A stretch of 64,000 nucleotides of DNA from Neisseria subflava (GCF_024205705.1 NZ_CP073115.1:1674001-1738000), one strand, 5' to 3'; shown: positions 27,629 to 36,203, numbered from the stretch's first letter. The notes: generated from the letters alone by a model not told the origin. Translations and numbers: made by a program.

Positions 27629-28153
27629 ATGAAAAACATTGTCTTAAAATTGATCATGATCTGCCTATGCTGCGGATGCTATGCCGTATTCGTCGCTTGG
27701 GAAAATGGCGGATTCAGCCAGCTCCATGATTTTCAAGCAATAGAGAGCAACGGCATGAGCGCATACCTTCATCAAACCTCCCCCGCAGCCATGCAGGCTG
27801 AAAAAAACGAGCTGTCGATTTTGCAAAACAACCAAAACAGCTTAGCCTCTTGCGTCGGCATTGAATCTTTATGCGAACAGGCCAAGCCAGGAATCTGGGT
27901 TGAACATGCCAAATTCTTGCAACACAAAGACACGGGCAAATTATTGGTACTTTCGTTGGACTATTTGGAAAACAATGACACCGCAAAAACCCTACACAAC
28001 CGCTATACTGCATCGCTCCTCCCCCAAGCAGACAGAACGGAAGCGTGGCATTATGCCTGGCGTACATTTTTGAGCTCAATGATGTTTCTAATGGTCGTCA
28101 ATCTGACGCCAATGATTTTTACCCTATTCGAGGAAAAAACAACCGCAGCATAA
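27629..28153 (+). CDS. Hypothetical protein with two terminal membrane segments
   Basis: A 174-residue protein I do not recognise. It has a Cys-rich hydrophobic N-terminal segment (about 5-24, MICLCCGCYAVFVAW), a hydrophilic middle part of about 115 residues and a C-terminal membrane segment (about 145-164). The middle has two cysteines (ASCVGIESLCEQ). It would place a soluble domain on one side of the inner membrane. GGAGCAAGG precedes the ATG. It is bounded by DUS terminators on both sides. Confidence 0.65.
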   Translation: MKNIVLKLIMICLCCGCYAVFVAWENGGFSQLHDFQAIESNGMSAYLHQTSPAAMQAEKNELSILQNNQNSLASCVGIESLCEQAKPGIWVEHAKFLQHKDTGKLLVLSLDYLENNDTAKTLHNRYTASLLPQADRTEAWHYAWRTFLSSMMFLMVVNLTPMIFTLFEEKTTAA

Positions 28154-28156
28154 AAA

Positions 28157-28191
28157 CATGCCGTCTGAAAACATTTTCAGACGGCATGTTT
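28157..28191 (+). terminator. Inverted DUS pair terminator (ATGCCGTCTGAA form)
   Basis: A hairpin of two inverted ATGCCGTCTGAA-type DUS, the dialect of N. meningitidis, in a window where AGGCCGTCTGAA dominates. It separates the hypothetical gene from convergent fumC. Confidence 0.85.
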
Positions 28192-28203
28192 CATTATTAA
28201 AGC

Positions 28204-29592
28204 TTAACGCGGATGAACCATATCGGCAGGAACGACCAATTCGTCAAACTCTTCGCCTGTCAGCAAGCCCAATTCGATGGCGGTTTCACGTAACGATTTG
28301 TCGTTTTTGTAGGCGGTTTTGGCGACTTTGGCGGCGTTTTCGTAGCCGATTTTACGGTTTAACGCAGTAACGAGCATCAGGGAATGGTGCAGGAAATAGT
28401 CGATTTTTTCTAGTACGGGTTCGATGCCGACGGCGCAGTTTTCGTTGAAGCTGTTGCACGCATCGCCCAACAGGCGGATGGATTGCAAGAGGTTGTAAGC
28501 GATAACGGGCATATAGACGTTCAGCTCGAAATTGCCCGATGCGCCCGCCATGCCGATGGTGACGTCGTTGCCGAACACTTGGCAGCACACCATGGTCATC
28601 GCTTCGCATTGGGTCGGGTTGACTTTACCCGGCATGATGGACGAACCCGGCTCGTTTTCGGGGATTTTGATTTCTCCCAAACCGCAGCGCGGACCGCTTG
28701 CCAGCCAGCGGATGTCGTTGGCGATTTTGTTCAGGCTTGCCGCCAGCGTTTTCAGTGCGCCCGAAGCGGCAACGGCGGCATCGCGTCCGCCCAAGGCTTC
28801 AAATTTGTTCGGCGCGCTGACAAACGGCAGGCCGGACAATTCGGCAAGTTTGGCAGCGGCTTTTTCGGCGTATTCGGGATGGCTGTTCAAACCCGTGCCG
28901 ACCGCCGTGCCGCCCAAAGCGAGTTCGTACAAACCTTTGAGCGCGTCGTTCAGACGGCCTAAGCCGTGATCAAGCTGGGAAACGTAGCCGGAAAATTCTT
29001 GTCCCAAAGTCAGCGGCGTCGCGTCCTGCAAGTGGGTGCGGCCGATTTTGACGATGGGGGCAAATTCTTTGGCTTTTTTATCCAATGTGTCGCGCAGGGC
29101 TTGGACGGCGGGAATGAGGTGGCGGTTGATTTCAATCGCGGCGGCGACATGGATGGAGGTCGGGAATGCGTCGTTGGTCGATTGCGCATGGTTCACATGG
29201 TCGTTAGGATGGACGGGCTGGTACGCCGCCAAACCCGTACCGGCGATTTCGTTGGCGCGGTTCGCCAGCACTTCGTTCATGTTCATATTGGACTGCGTGC
29301 CGGAGCCGGTCTGCCACACTACCAATGGAAACTGCCCGTCGAGCTTGCCGTTCAACACGTCGTCCGCCGCCTGCGTAATCAAATCCGCCTGCTCAGGCTT
29401 AATCCTGCCGAGGGCGACATTGGTGGCGGCTGCGGCTTTTTTTACCAGCGCCAAAGCATAAATCAACGGCTGCGGCAGGGTTTCGCCGCCGATTTTGAAA
29501 TTGTTGCGGCTGCGCTGGGTCTGCGCGCCCCAATAGGCTTCGGACGGGACTTCAACATTGCCCATGGTGTCGTGTTCGGTACGGGTACTCAT
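28204..29592 (-). CDS. fumC: Class II fumarate hydratase
   Basis: FumC hydrates fumarate to malate without an Fe-S cluster. The 462-residue product has the full length, the substrate motifs GSGTQSNMNMNEV and THLQDATPLTLGQE, and the signature GSSIMPGKVNPTQ with the catalytic Ser loop. The GGAG site lies before ATG 29592. A Fur-like half site lies upstream. Being oxygen- and iron-independent, it complements the iron enzyme AcnB in the same window. Confidence 0.97.
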   Translation of the reverse strand: MSTRTEHDTMGNVEVPSEAYWGAQTQRSRNNFKIGGETLPQPLIYALALVKKAAAATNVALGRIKPEQADLITQAADDVLNGKLDGQFPLVVWQTGSGTQSNMNMNEVLANRANEIAGTGLAAYQPVHPNDHVNHAQSTNDAFPTSIHVAAAIEINRHLIPAVQALRDTLDKKAKEFAPIVKIGRTHLQDATPLTLGQEFSGYVSQLDHGLGRLNDALKGLYELALGGTAVGTGLNSHPEYAEKAAAKLAELSGLPFVSAPNKFEALGGRDAAVAASGALKTLAASLNKIANDIRWLASGPRCGLGEIKIPENEPGSSIMPGKVNPTQCEAMTMVCCQVFGNDVTIGMAGASGNFELNVYMPVIAYNLLQSIRLLGDACNSFNENCAVGIEPVLEKIDYFLHHSLMLVTALNRKIGYENAAKVAKTAYKNDKSLRETAIELGLLTGEEFDELVVPADMVHPR

Positions 29593-29615
29593 GCATTTCT
29601 CCTATATTTAAACAG

Positions 29616-29636
29616 AAATAATAATGATTCGTAAAT
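29616..29636 (-). promoter_or_regulatory. Possible Fur-like site upstream of fumC
   Basis: On the minus strand the stretch contains AATCATTAT, nine consecutive bases of the Fur consensus, inside an AT-rich region 24 bases before the start. The match is partial and AT-rich DNA produces such matches by chance. Confidence 0.3.
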
Positions 29637-29649
29637 TTATTATACCCAG

Positions 29650-29694
29650 CAAAAGGCCGTCTGAAAAGGGAGGGGTTTTCAGACGGCCTTTTGC
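29650..29694 (+). terminator. Inverted DUS pair hairpin
   Basis: AAAAGGCCGTCTGAAAA and its inverse around a GGGAGGGG loop, in the divergent region between fumC and the outer-membrane barrel gene. It is upstream of both genes, so it is not a simple terminator of either. Confidence 0.7.
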
Positions 29695-29809
29695 TTTATC
29701 AACCTGAAATATTAATAGAAGATAAAACCCGATTTCGGAGCAAATACATCCTGCGCCGCCGCTCCCCTCTTCTAAAAATTTTCCTCCTTGCCGATTTGTA
29801 TTTTGCGCT

Positions 29810-29834
29810 AGGTATTTATCGACAATAAATACCT
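29810..29834 (+). promoter_or_regulatory. Perfect 10-bp inverted repeat upstream of the outer-membrane barrel gene
   Basis: AGGTATTTAT and ATAAATACCT are exact inverted arms separated by 5 bases, 67 bases before the ATG. The size suits a dimeric regulator's operator. No T run follows, so a terminator is unlikely. Confidence 0.5.
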
Positions 29835-29875
29835 TATCGTTTCTTTACTTTGCTTCTCTCCAAGAGCATAATGAA

Positions 29876-29890
29876 TAAAAATGATTATCA
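29876..29890 (+). promoter_or_regulatory. Fur-like 7-1-7 box over the ribosome binding site
   Basis: The minus strand reads TGATAATCATTTTTA, matching 12 of 14 informative bases of the 7-1-7 Fur consensus TGATAATnATTATCA. It adjoins the GGAG site, so binding could block expression. The role is inferred. Confidence 0.45.
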
Positions 29891-29900
29891 GGAGATGAAG

Positions 29901-31820
29901 ATGAAACGAAAACATTTGATTTGCTTGTTAATGAGCAGTTTTGCCGCCGCAAACGGCTTTGCCGAAACCTTGGCAGACCCTGATGAAATCCAGCCTGTCA
30001 AAACCTTCTCCCCTCCCAAACCGATTGCACCGACCGCCGCACAAGGCTATTTCCCCGAAAACCAATTCGACCGCACCGACCGCAGCGATCATTACTTTGT
30101 TACCGAAAACATAGACCAAGCCTTCCGTCCGTTGAAAGCAAACAGCGGCTTTTACGGCAAAAGTTTTTACAATTCCATTACCGCGCAAGCGCGTGGGGCA
30201 AAGGTGTACGGCGTAGCCAACCTCAATCACACCAAGGCCAACGGCTATAAAGACGGCGATGGCAATCAGACCGATTGGAAATACAGCCGTTTCAATCAAG
30301 CTTTGGTACTTGGTTTCGTGCCATCTGAAAATCAGGAATACCGCCTCACCTACCTACACGACGACATCAACAACGACCGCCAGCCGCAGTTCGTCAACGA
30401 TGCATTGGACACCGAACGCCACATCGCCAAACTCAACGCGCGTTGGGGCAATGCCGATTTGAGCAATACAGTCAGCGCGGAAGCAGGCATCATCAAACTC
30501 AAACGCCACGCCGACAATTACTCCCTGCGTCAAAACAACACGCCGCAACAAGTATTCGTAGAACTTGACCGAAAAGTGTACGACTTCTCGCTCAAACACG
30601 ATGCGGACTTCGGCAAATTCCACAACACGGCCGCCGTCAGCTACCGCAACGACAGCCAAAACGGCGAGCGCAACGCCCACACCGCCATGCGTGATTTCCT
30701 CAACGGCTACCGTTTCGCCGATGTGCACCTCGACCGCTGGCGCATTGCTGATACCCTGTCTTACAAGTTTGACGACCAACACAAACTGGGCTTGGGTTTG
30801 AACTACGAACTCAATGAAGCGGACGTTCGCAAAAATACGGCGCAGCCCGCCCATCCGATGAACCGTAACCTTGCCTTCGCCTCATCACAACAAATCTGGA
30901 AAACCCATTACGGCTACGACTTCAACGGTAAAGTGCGCCGTCATGCCTTTTCCGGCGAACTCAAATACGATTTCACGCCGTCTGAAACGCAAAAATACAG
31001 CGTTTCCCTTGCTCACTTAGAACGCATCGGCGACAACACTGAACGCTTCAACTCGCTTGCCGCCATCGTGCAAAACCGCATGAACGGCGCGCTGATGAAC
31101 CAAAATCCAACCGCCGCCATCGCAGGCAACCCCCTGCTGAAAACCGAAAAACACAACCGCATCAAGCTTACCGCCGACAGCCGCAACGACTACTACAACG
31201 GCTACATGAACTCGTTGGCAGGCGCAGGCTGGAACGTGGGCGGCACGCTTGTGGCGGACAAAGTCAAAGACCTGATTATTTTTGACCGCGCACACGGACA
31301 AAGCGGCACGGCTTCCAAAGGCGGTGGCATCATCACACGCAACGTGGACGCGCGATTGTTTACCGCTCAGGCCTATGCGCGTTACAACTTCAATCCGCAT
31401 TGGGCGGCAGGCATCAAAGCCACCTACAACTATGGACACAACGAAACCGACGGCAGGCCGCTCTATCAAATCCGTCCGTTTGAAGCCGCCGTCCAAGCCG
31501 ACTACAAAAACTACTTTGCCCACGGCAGCTACAACATCGGCGCCGCAACACGCTTTGTTGCCAAACAAACGCGCGGCGATTTTGACGCGGCAAGCGGTCT
31601 GGGCATAGACAAACGTGAAGCCGCCAAAGGCTTTACCGTTGCCGACGTGTACGCAGGCGTAAACTTCAAAGACAAATACGGCTTACGCTTGGGCGTGAAC
31701 AACGTGTTCAACAAAAAATACGCCGAACACATCAGCGGCGACCACGTCCTCGCCCTGTCGCCCAGTGTAGTGTACGCACCGGGCAGGACATATTGGTTGA
31801 GTTTGCATGCGGCTTTTTAA
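29901..31820 (+). CDS. Outer-membrane beta-barrel of TonB-receptor (OprC-like) type lacking a plug
   Basis: This 639-residue precursor has a signal peptide ending near AFA/FAE (about 22). The long beta-rich region resembles the barrel of OprC/NosA copper receptors (KANGYKDGDGNQTDWKYSRFN) and ends with LGVNNVFNKKYAEH and PGRTYWLSLHAAF, typical of TonB-dependent receptors. Only about 70 residues separate the signal from the first barrel-like strands; no plug domain, no RG motif and no clear TonB box are seen. ATG 29901 is chosen for its GGAG site 6 bases upstream. It precedes an ABC binding-protein gene by 57 bases, suggesting one uptake operon. Confidence 0.75.
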   Translation: MKRKHLICLLMSSFAAANGFAETLADPDEIQPVKTFSPPKPIAPTAAQGYFPENQFDRTDRSDHYFVTENIDQAFRPLKANSGFYGKSFYNSITAQARGAKVYGVANLNHTKANGYKDGDGNQTDWKYSRFNQALVLGFVPSENQEYRLTYLHDDINNDRQPQFVNDALDTERHIAKLNARWGNADLSNTVSAEAGIIKLKRHADNYSLRQNNTPQQVFVELDRKVYDFSLKHDADFGKFHNTAAVSYRNDSQNGERNAHTAMRDFLNGYRFADVHLDRWRIADTLSYKFDDQHKLGLGLNYELNEADVRKNTAQPAHPMNRNLAFASSQQIWKTHYGYDFNGKVRRHAFSGELKYDFTPSETQKYSVSLAHLERIGDNTERFNSLAAIVQNRMNGALMNQNPTAAIAGNPLLKTEKHNRIKLTADSRNDYYNGYMNSLAGAGWNVGGTLVADKVKDLIIFDRAHGQSGTASKGGGIITRNVDARLFTAQAYARYNFNPHWAAGIKATYNYGHNETDGRPLYQIRPFEAAVQADYKNYFAHGSYNIGAATRFVAKQTRGDFDAASGLGIDKREAAKGFTVADVYAGVNFKDKYGLRLGVNNVFNKKYAEHISGDHVLALSPSVVYAPGRTYWLSLHAAF

Positions 31821-31877
31821 AATCAGGCCGTCTGAAAGAATGCCTGCATTGACTTATTAAGAATTAGGAGATAAAAA

Positions 31878-32855
31878 ATGGATATGAAAAGACGCGATTT
31901 CTTAAAAATGACCGCCGCGCTGGCAGCCGCAGGCGTTTCGCCTTCATTGTTGGCAGCCGGTAAAGAACAATTTACCGTGTACGGCGCACCGGCAATGCCC
32001 AGCGTTACCATCGCCGTAGCGGCGTTGCAAGGCAAGCTGGCGAAGCAGGCAGATGTATCGCTAAAAATTTGGCGTTCGCCTGACCAACTGCGCGCGGGCG
32101 TGGCAAGCGGACAATTTAAAGTGATGATGAGCCCGAGCAATGTCGGCGTAAACCTGCGCAACCAAGGGCAGAAAGTCGGCATGGTGAATATTTTAACCAA
32201 CGGCATCACGCAGCTGATGTGCAAAGGCAGCGCGATTGCCTCGCCGCAGGATTTGGTCGGCAAAAAAATCCTCGTGCCGTTTAAAAACGACATGCCCGAC
32301 ATCGTGCTGCAAGCCTTGTTGAAAAAACTGAAAATCGACGCGCACAAAGTCGGCATCACTTACACCGCCACGCCGCCCGAAGCAGTCGGACTATTTTTGA
32401 GCAAGGATTACCACGCCGCCATCCTGCCCGAACCGATGGCGACCGCCAGCCTACTTAAAGGCAAAACCATGGGCGTAAACGTCGTGCGCGGCTTTGATTT
32501 GGTGAAGGCATGGGGGCAGGCGTTTGACACCAAACCGCTGATTCCGATGGCGGGCATCATTGCCAATGAAGAATATTTCCACGCGCACAAGGCGCAGTTC
32601 GACATCTTCCATCAGGATTTGAAAAACGCGCTCAACTGGATACTCGCCAACCGCCAAAGCGCGGCGAAAATCGGCAAAAACTACCTCCCCGCCCCCGAAC
32701 CCGCCCTAGTCATGGGCCTGGACGGCGCGCGGCTAACGGTAACTAAAGGCAGCGAAGTGAAGAACGAGATTTTGAAGTTTTACGAAATCCTGATGCAGTT
32801 CAACCCGAAACTCTTGGGAGGCAAGCTGCCGGATAATGGGTTCTTCTTGGCTTAA
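31878..32855 (+). CDS. Tat-exported ABC solute-binding protein (SsuA/THI5-like)
   Basis: A 325-residue periplasmic binding protein of the NMT1/SsuA/THI5 class, which serve importers of sulfonates, nitrate, thiamine precursors and related small ligands. The N-terminus KRRDFLKM followed by an Ala-rich hydrophobic stretch is a twin-arginine signal, implying export after folding. The two-lobed pattern (SPDQLRAGVASGQFKVMM, LVGKKILVPF, AAILPEPMATA) is as expected. AGGAG lies 7 bases before the ATG. Its permease and ATPase are found 1.5 kb downstream, beyond an AT-rich insertion. The ligand is unknown. Confidence 0.82.
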   Translation: MDMKRRDFLKMTAALAAAGVSPSLLAAGKEQFTVYGAPAMPSVTIAVAALQGKLAKQADVSLKIWRSPDQLRAGVASGQFKVMMSPSNVGVNLRNQGQKVGMVNILTNGITQLMCKGSAIASPQDLVGKKILVPFKNDMPDIVLQALLKKLKIDAHKVGITYTATPPEAVGLFLSKDYHAAILPEPMATASLLKGKTMGVNVVRGFDLVKAWGQAFDTKPLIPMAGIIANEEYFHAHKAQFDIFHQDLKNALNWILANRQSAAKIGKNYLPAPEPALVMGLDGARLTVTKGSEVKNEILKFYEILMQFNPKLLGGKLPDNGFFLA

Positions 32856-33344
32856 AAGGAGGAGAGGTCGTCTGAAAATAGTGAAGTAGCCATGAAATCT
32901 GACTTGTCATTTTCAGACGGCCTATAAGGACATTATCGGCAGCGCAGGTCGGATTCTTGAATCCGACATTTCGGCTAAACGGGGCTGTCGGATACGAGTA
33001 TCCGATCTACTCTTTTCAGACGGCCTATCAGATAATAGTTAGAACAGTACACAAAGAGCCGTCATTCCCGCGCAGGTGGGAATCCAGTCTTTGATATTGC
33101 AGGAATGTTTTAAAATTGCGGCAACGTCAAACTTCTGGATTCCCGCCTGCGCGGGAATGACGGCGAGTGGTAACTGTAGGTTGAGTTGCCAAACCCGACA
33201 AAACCGTTGAATTGTCTGAAATGTTGGGTTATGACACAATCTACGCTTGCTGGGAAAAAGGGATTGGTTGGTAGGGTATGTAGCTGGGGTTGTGTTTGGA
33301 AGAAATAGAATTAATGATTAAAGATTAACTTTTTGAAATAATTT
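32856..33344 (+). repeat. Repeat-rich junction: DUS, short palindromes and a dRS3 pair
   Basis: This gene-free stretch holds a DUS pair (about 32867-32923), two short palindromic repeats (GTCGGATTC/GAATCCGAC at 32949-32968 and a GTCGGATA...TATCCGAT unit at about 32987-33006), and two dRS3 elements of the form ATTCCC-N8-GGGAAT at 33064-33083 and 33139-33158. It forms the left boundary of the inserted AT-rich gene. dRS3 repeats are common in neisserial intergenic mosaic arrays and are known integration sites for filamentous phages. Confidence 0.8.
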
Positions 33345-34208
33345 ATGAGTTTTATAATGCTAAATTATGGGAAATTTCTATATCCACCTACTGTAAAAGT
33401 TATAGTTACTGATGAAAAAAATGTCACAAAGCCATTTTCTGATGATTATGAAATTAAATGTAGAATATTTGGTTATAGTTTAATTGATATTTTATTAGAA
33501 GAATCTGCAATAAAATTAAGTGAAAATGATGGGTCGGTAATTCTAAATAGAATTTTTACAGGCAATTCTCATGGTGATGCAACAAGACTTATGGGAAGTA
33601 TTGCTGAGATATTGGTTACTAAATTTTGCAATGAGTATCAGGAAGTTAATAGGCGATTGGGTATGTATGCTAAAGGTGCGTCAAGATTAAATAATGATAT
33701 GGATAATTTTATTGCTGTTGCGACAGGTGCTCAAAAAACACAGCAATTGTATCCTAATTGGTATAACCCTTCGGATACACAGCGAGATATTATATGGGTA
33801 CGAAAAGATAATCTTGATAGTCAGCTTTTATGCGTAAAATCAAAAAGTTCCTTTGGAAAACCAGCAGGACTACAAATAAAAACTAGCCATAATTACCAAT
33901 ATGTACTGAATTCTATAGAAAGATATCATTATCCTGTTTTATATTTTGATTTAAACAATGATTGGTGGAAATTGGATAATGCTTTAAAAAATATTAACTT
34001 TACAGGGGTTCTAATCCAGCATGATGATATTACAAATGAAATAAAAAAAATATTACTGAATTATTTTGATGTAGTAGTCAAAATATTTTCTGGGGAGATT
34101 AGTTTGAAATATTTAATTGATATGTCTAAATATGAAGGAATGACTGATATTCTAAAAGGATTGGAATTAGCAGATCAAAATTATGATAAGAAAATTATTA
34201 TCCCATAG
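33345..34208 (+). CDS. AT-rich orphan protein, possible PD-(D/E)XK-like nuclease
   Basis: A 287-residue protein, clearly more AT-rich and with different codon use than its neighbours. I do not recognise a family. Residues suggest a nuclease-like core: Glu88 in a helix (RLMGSIAEILVTKF), Asp148 (DTQRDIIWV) and the strand GLQIKTS with Gln177-x-Lys179. A D...(E/Q)xK layout of this kind occurs in Mrr-type PD-(D/E)XK enzymes. No methyltransferase or partner gene is next to it. It splits a binding-protein gene from its permease, so it is probably a recent acquisition. There is no clear ribosome binding site; ATG 33357 is an alternative start. Confidence 0.6.
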   Translation: MSFIMLNYGKFLYPPTVKVIVTDEKNVTKPFSDDYEIKCRIFGYSLIDILLEESAIKLSENDGSVILNRIFTGNSHGDATRLMGSIAEILVTKFCNEYQEVNRRLGMYAKGASRLNNDMDNFIAVATGAQKTQQLYPNWYNPSDTQRDIIWVRKDNLDSQLLCVKSKSSFGKPAGLQIKTSHNYQYVLNSIERYHYPVLYFDLNNDWWKLDNALKNINFTGVLIQHDDITNEIKKILLNYFDVVVKIFSGEISLKYLIDMSKYEGMTDILKGLELADQNYDKKIIIP

Positions 34209-34221
34209 GATATGCAACTGT

Positions 34222-34343
34222 AGGTTAGGTGGAACGCCGTATCCCAATCAAAACACCGAAATCCCAACCAAAGGTCGTCTGAAAACACTATTTTGGGCAA
34301 TCAAGCTGTTTCGTTGGGTTACGGCGTTCCATCTAACCCAATC
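34222..34343 (+). repeat. Short element with 25-bp near-perfect terminal inverted repeats
   Basis: GGTTAGGTGGAACGCCGTA and, inverted at the other end, the same sequence with two changes over 25 bases enclose about 70 bases. A DUS of the GGTCGTCTGAA form lies inside. The layout is MITE-like and marks the right edge of the AT-rich insertion. Confidence 0.65.
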
Positions 34344-34402
34344 AACCATTTTTCAGACGACCTATCGTCCCCAAACTATCCCCATCAACCCACACTAATA
34401 CC

Positions 34403-35200
34403 ATGATTAAAACCGATAAAATCCGTAAACCTCAGCCTGCGCTGTTTTACATCATCGACTACCTTTGGAGCGGCTTTGCCGGTCTGGGCGTGGCGATGGT
34501 GGTGGTGGCGTTGTGGGCGTGGGGCAGTGCCGTGTTCGGTGAGTTTATGTTGCCTGCGCCGGTGGAGGTGTTTCAAAAGTCTTTGGATTTATTGAAACAT
34601 TTTCAGGAAAACGAAATCGGGATTTCGCTGTGGCGGTCGGTGGTGGGCATTTCGGTCGCACTGGCGGCGGGATTGGCGGCGGGGCTGGTGGCGGGCAGTT
34701 TTAAGACGGCGATGGCGTTGCTCAAGCCTGTGATTACAATTTTGTTGGCGATGCCGCCGATTATTTGGGTGGTGATGGCGTTGTTTTGGTTCGGTTTCGG
34801 CAATCCGAGCGTGCTGTTTACCATCATTGTGTTGGTCGCGCCACTGACGTTTGCGAGTGCGGCGGTCGGGATGGCGAGCGTGAACAAGCAGCATGAGGAG
34901 TTGTTTGACGCTTATAAGTTAGGCCGTCTGAAAAAAATCCGCTATCTGTATATCCCGCATCTGACGGGCTATGTGATTTCCAGCATCGGCGTGGCGGTGG
35001 CGATGGGGGTGAAGGTGGTGATTATGGCGGAACTCTTGGGCGCAAGCGAAGGCGTGGGCGCGCGGATTGCGGACGCGAGGGCGATGTTGGAGACTTCGAC
35101 GGTGATGGCTTATGTGGTGTTGGTTATCGTGTTTGTGTCGCTGTTTGAATACCTGATTACCAAGCCTTTGGAAATTTTGTTTATGCCGTGGAGGAGATGA
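34403..35200 (+). CDS. ABC transporter permease (SsuC/TauC-like)
   Basis: A 265-residue inner-membrane permease of the binding-protein-dependent class with about six membrane segments. It carries the cytoplasmic EAA loop (EELFDAYKLGRLKKIRYLYIP, about 170-190) that docks on the ATPase; part of that loop is encoded by a DUS (GRLKK). Its stop overlaps the ATPase start by one base (TGATG), so the two are translationally coupled. It probably works with the binding protein encoded upstream of the insertion. Confidence 0.87.
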   Translation: MIKTDKIRKPQPALFYIIDYLWSGFAGLGVAMVVVALWAWGSAVFGEFMLPAPVEVFQKSLDLLKHFQENEIGISLWRSVVGISVALAAGLAAGLVAGSFKTAMALLKPVITILLAMPPIIWVVMALFWFGFGNPSVLFTIIVLVAPLTFASAAVGMASVNKQHEELFDAYKLGRLKKIRYLYIPHLTGYVISSIGVAVAMGVKVVIMAELLGASEGVGARIADARAMLETSTVMAYVVLVIVFVSLFEYLITKPLEILFMPWRR

Positions 35201-35892
35201 TGCTCAGCCTTGAAAACGTGCGTTTTGAAATTCTCCGCGACCCCATCGTGCGCGATTTCAGTTTGAACCTGCAACATGGCGAAGTGAAGGCCTTGTTCGG
35301 GCCGAGCGGCTGCGGTAAGACGACGGTTTTGCGGCTGATTGCGGGCTTGGAAACGCCGAAATCGGGCACGATACGCAATACTTTCCGCAAAACGGGTTTT
35401 CTGTTTCAGGAAAACCGCCTGCCGGAAAACTTGACCGCGATGCAGAATATCGCTATTTTTATGGACAAACCCGATGAAGGCGAAATCATCGCGCTGGCGG
35501 CGAAAGTCGGGCTGACTGCGGGCGATTTGAACAAATATCCGACCGAATTGTCTGGCGGCATGGCGAAACGGGTGGCATTTTTGCGCCTGCTGTTGTGCGG
35601 CTGCGACCTTGCCTTGCTGGACGAGCCGTTTGTCGGTTTGGACCGCGATTTGCGCGATATTTTGGTTGCCATGCTGGTGGAAAAAATCGAGCAGCAGGGC
35701 ATGGCGTGTATGCTGGTAACGCACGACCGCTTCGAAGCCGCACGCCTGAGCCATGAAATCATGCTGCTTTCCACTAAGGGCATGAACGTGCAAAACGTGA
35801 TTACCCTGCCTACGCCGCTGTCCGAACGTGATTCGGCTTTTGAAGAAGCTGTGGTGGCAAGGGAGTTTCAGGGGATTCATTATTATGAGTGA
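35200..35892 (+). CDS. ABC transporter ATP-binding protein
   Basis: A 230-residue ATPase with Walker A GPSGCGKTT (about 35), signature LSGGMAKRV (about 128), Walker B LALLDEP and the switch His in VTHDR. Starts at GTG 35188 and ATG 35197 are possible, but ATG 35200 has the best spacing to GGAGG. A diverged second copy of its last about 60 bases occurs at 36131-36191, beyond a repeat. Confidence 0.9.
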   Translation: MLSLENVRFEILRDPIVRDFSLNLQHGEVKALFGPSGCGKTTVLRLIAGLETPKSGTIRNTFRKTGFLFQENRLPENLTAMQNIAIFMDKPDEGEIIALAAKVGLTAGDLNKYPTELSGGMAKRVAFLRLLLCGCDLALLDEPFVGLDRDLRDILVAMLVEKIEQQGMACMLVTHDRFEAARLSHEIMLLSTKGMNVQNVITLPTPLSERDSAFEEAVVAREFQGIHYYE

Positions 35893-35900
35893 TGAGGGGA

Positions 35901-36110
35901 TTTGAGTGTCTGACAAACCTTGCGGTTCGTTGCCCTCTCCCTAACCCTCTCCCACGGGGAGAGGGGATCAGGTTTCTGAAAATCAGAGAGCCGTAGAATT
36001 GGGAATCAGATGTCAGGTAAACCTGAAAATGTTCAGGCTCGACAGCCCAACTCCCTCTCCCCGTGGGAGAGGGCTAGGGAGAGGGTAAGCAAGCCGCAGG
36101 CTTGACTCTT
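35901..36110 (+). repeat. MITE-like repeat, copy 1
   Basis: About 207 bases, repeated at 36831-37040. Each copy contains long inverted arms (CCCTCTCCCTAACCCTCTCC... at 35932-35964 and its complement at 36052-36085, with about one mismatch in 33) around a central region. No coding potential is seen. It is the left flank of cadD. Confidence 0.85.
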
Positions 36111-36130
36111 TAGCGAAAGATACGAATCTG

Positions 36131-36191
36131 TTATCCGAACGCGATTCGGTTTTTGAAAAAGCCGTGGTGCCAAGGGGGCAGAGGATTCATT
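36131..36191 (+). pseudogene. Duplicated, diverged 3' end of the ABC ATPase gene
   Basis: The sequence encodes LSERDSVFEKAVVP and IHYE, matching LSERDSAFEEAVVA and IHYYE at the end of the ATPase at 35200-35892, with many substitutions. It lies directly before cadD. The divergence suggests the fragment came from another strain's allele together with cadD, rather than from a local duplication. Confidence 0.75.
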
Positions 36192-36203
36192 ATGAGGTGC
36201 TTT

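Noticed and set aside
33064..33158. dRS3 pair as a prophage attachment site
   Set aside because: The repeats match phage integration targets in Neisseria, but no phage genes are next to them; they are recorded only as repeats.
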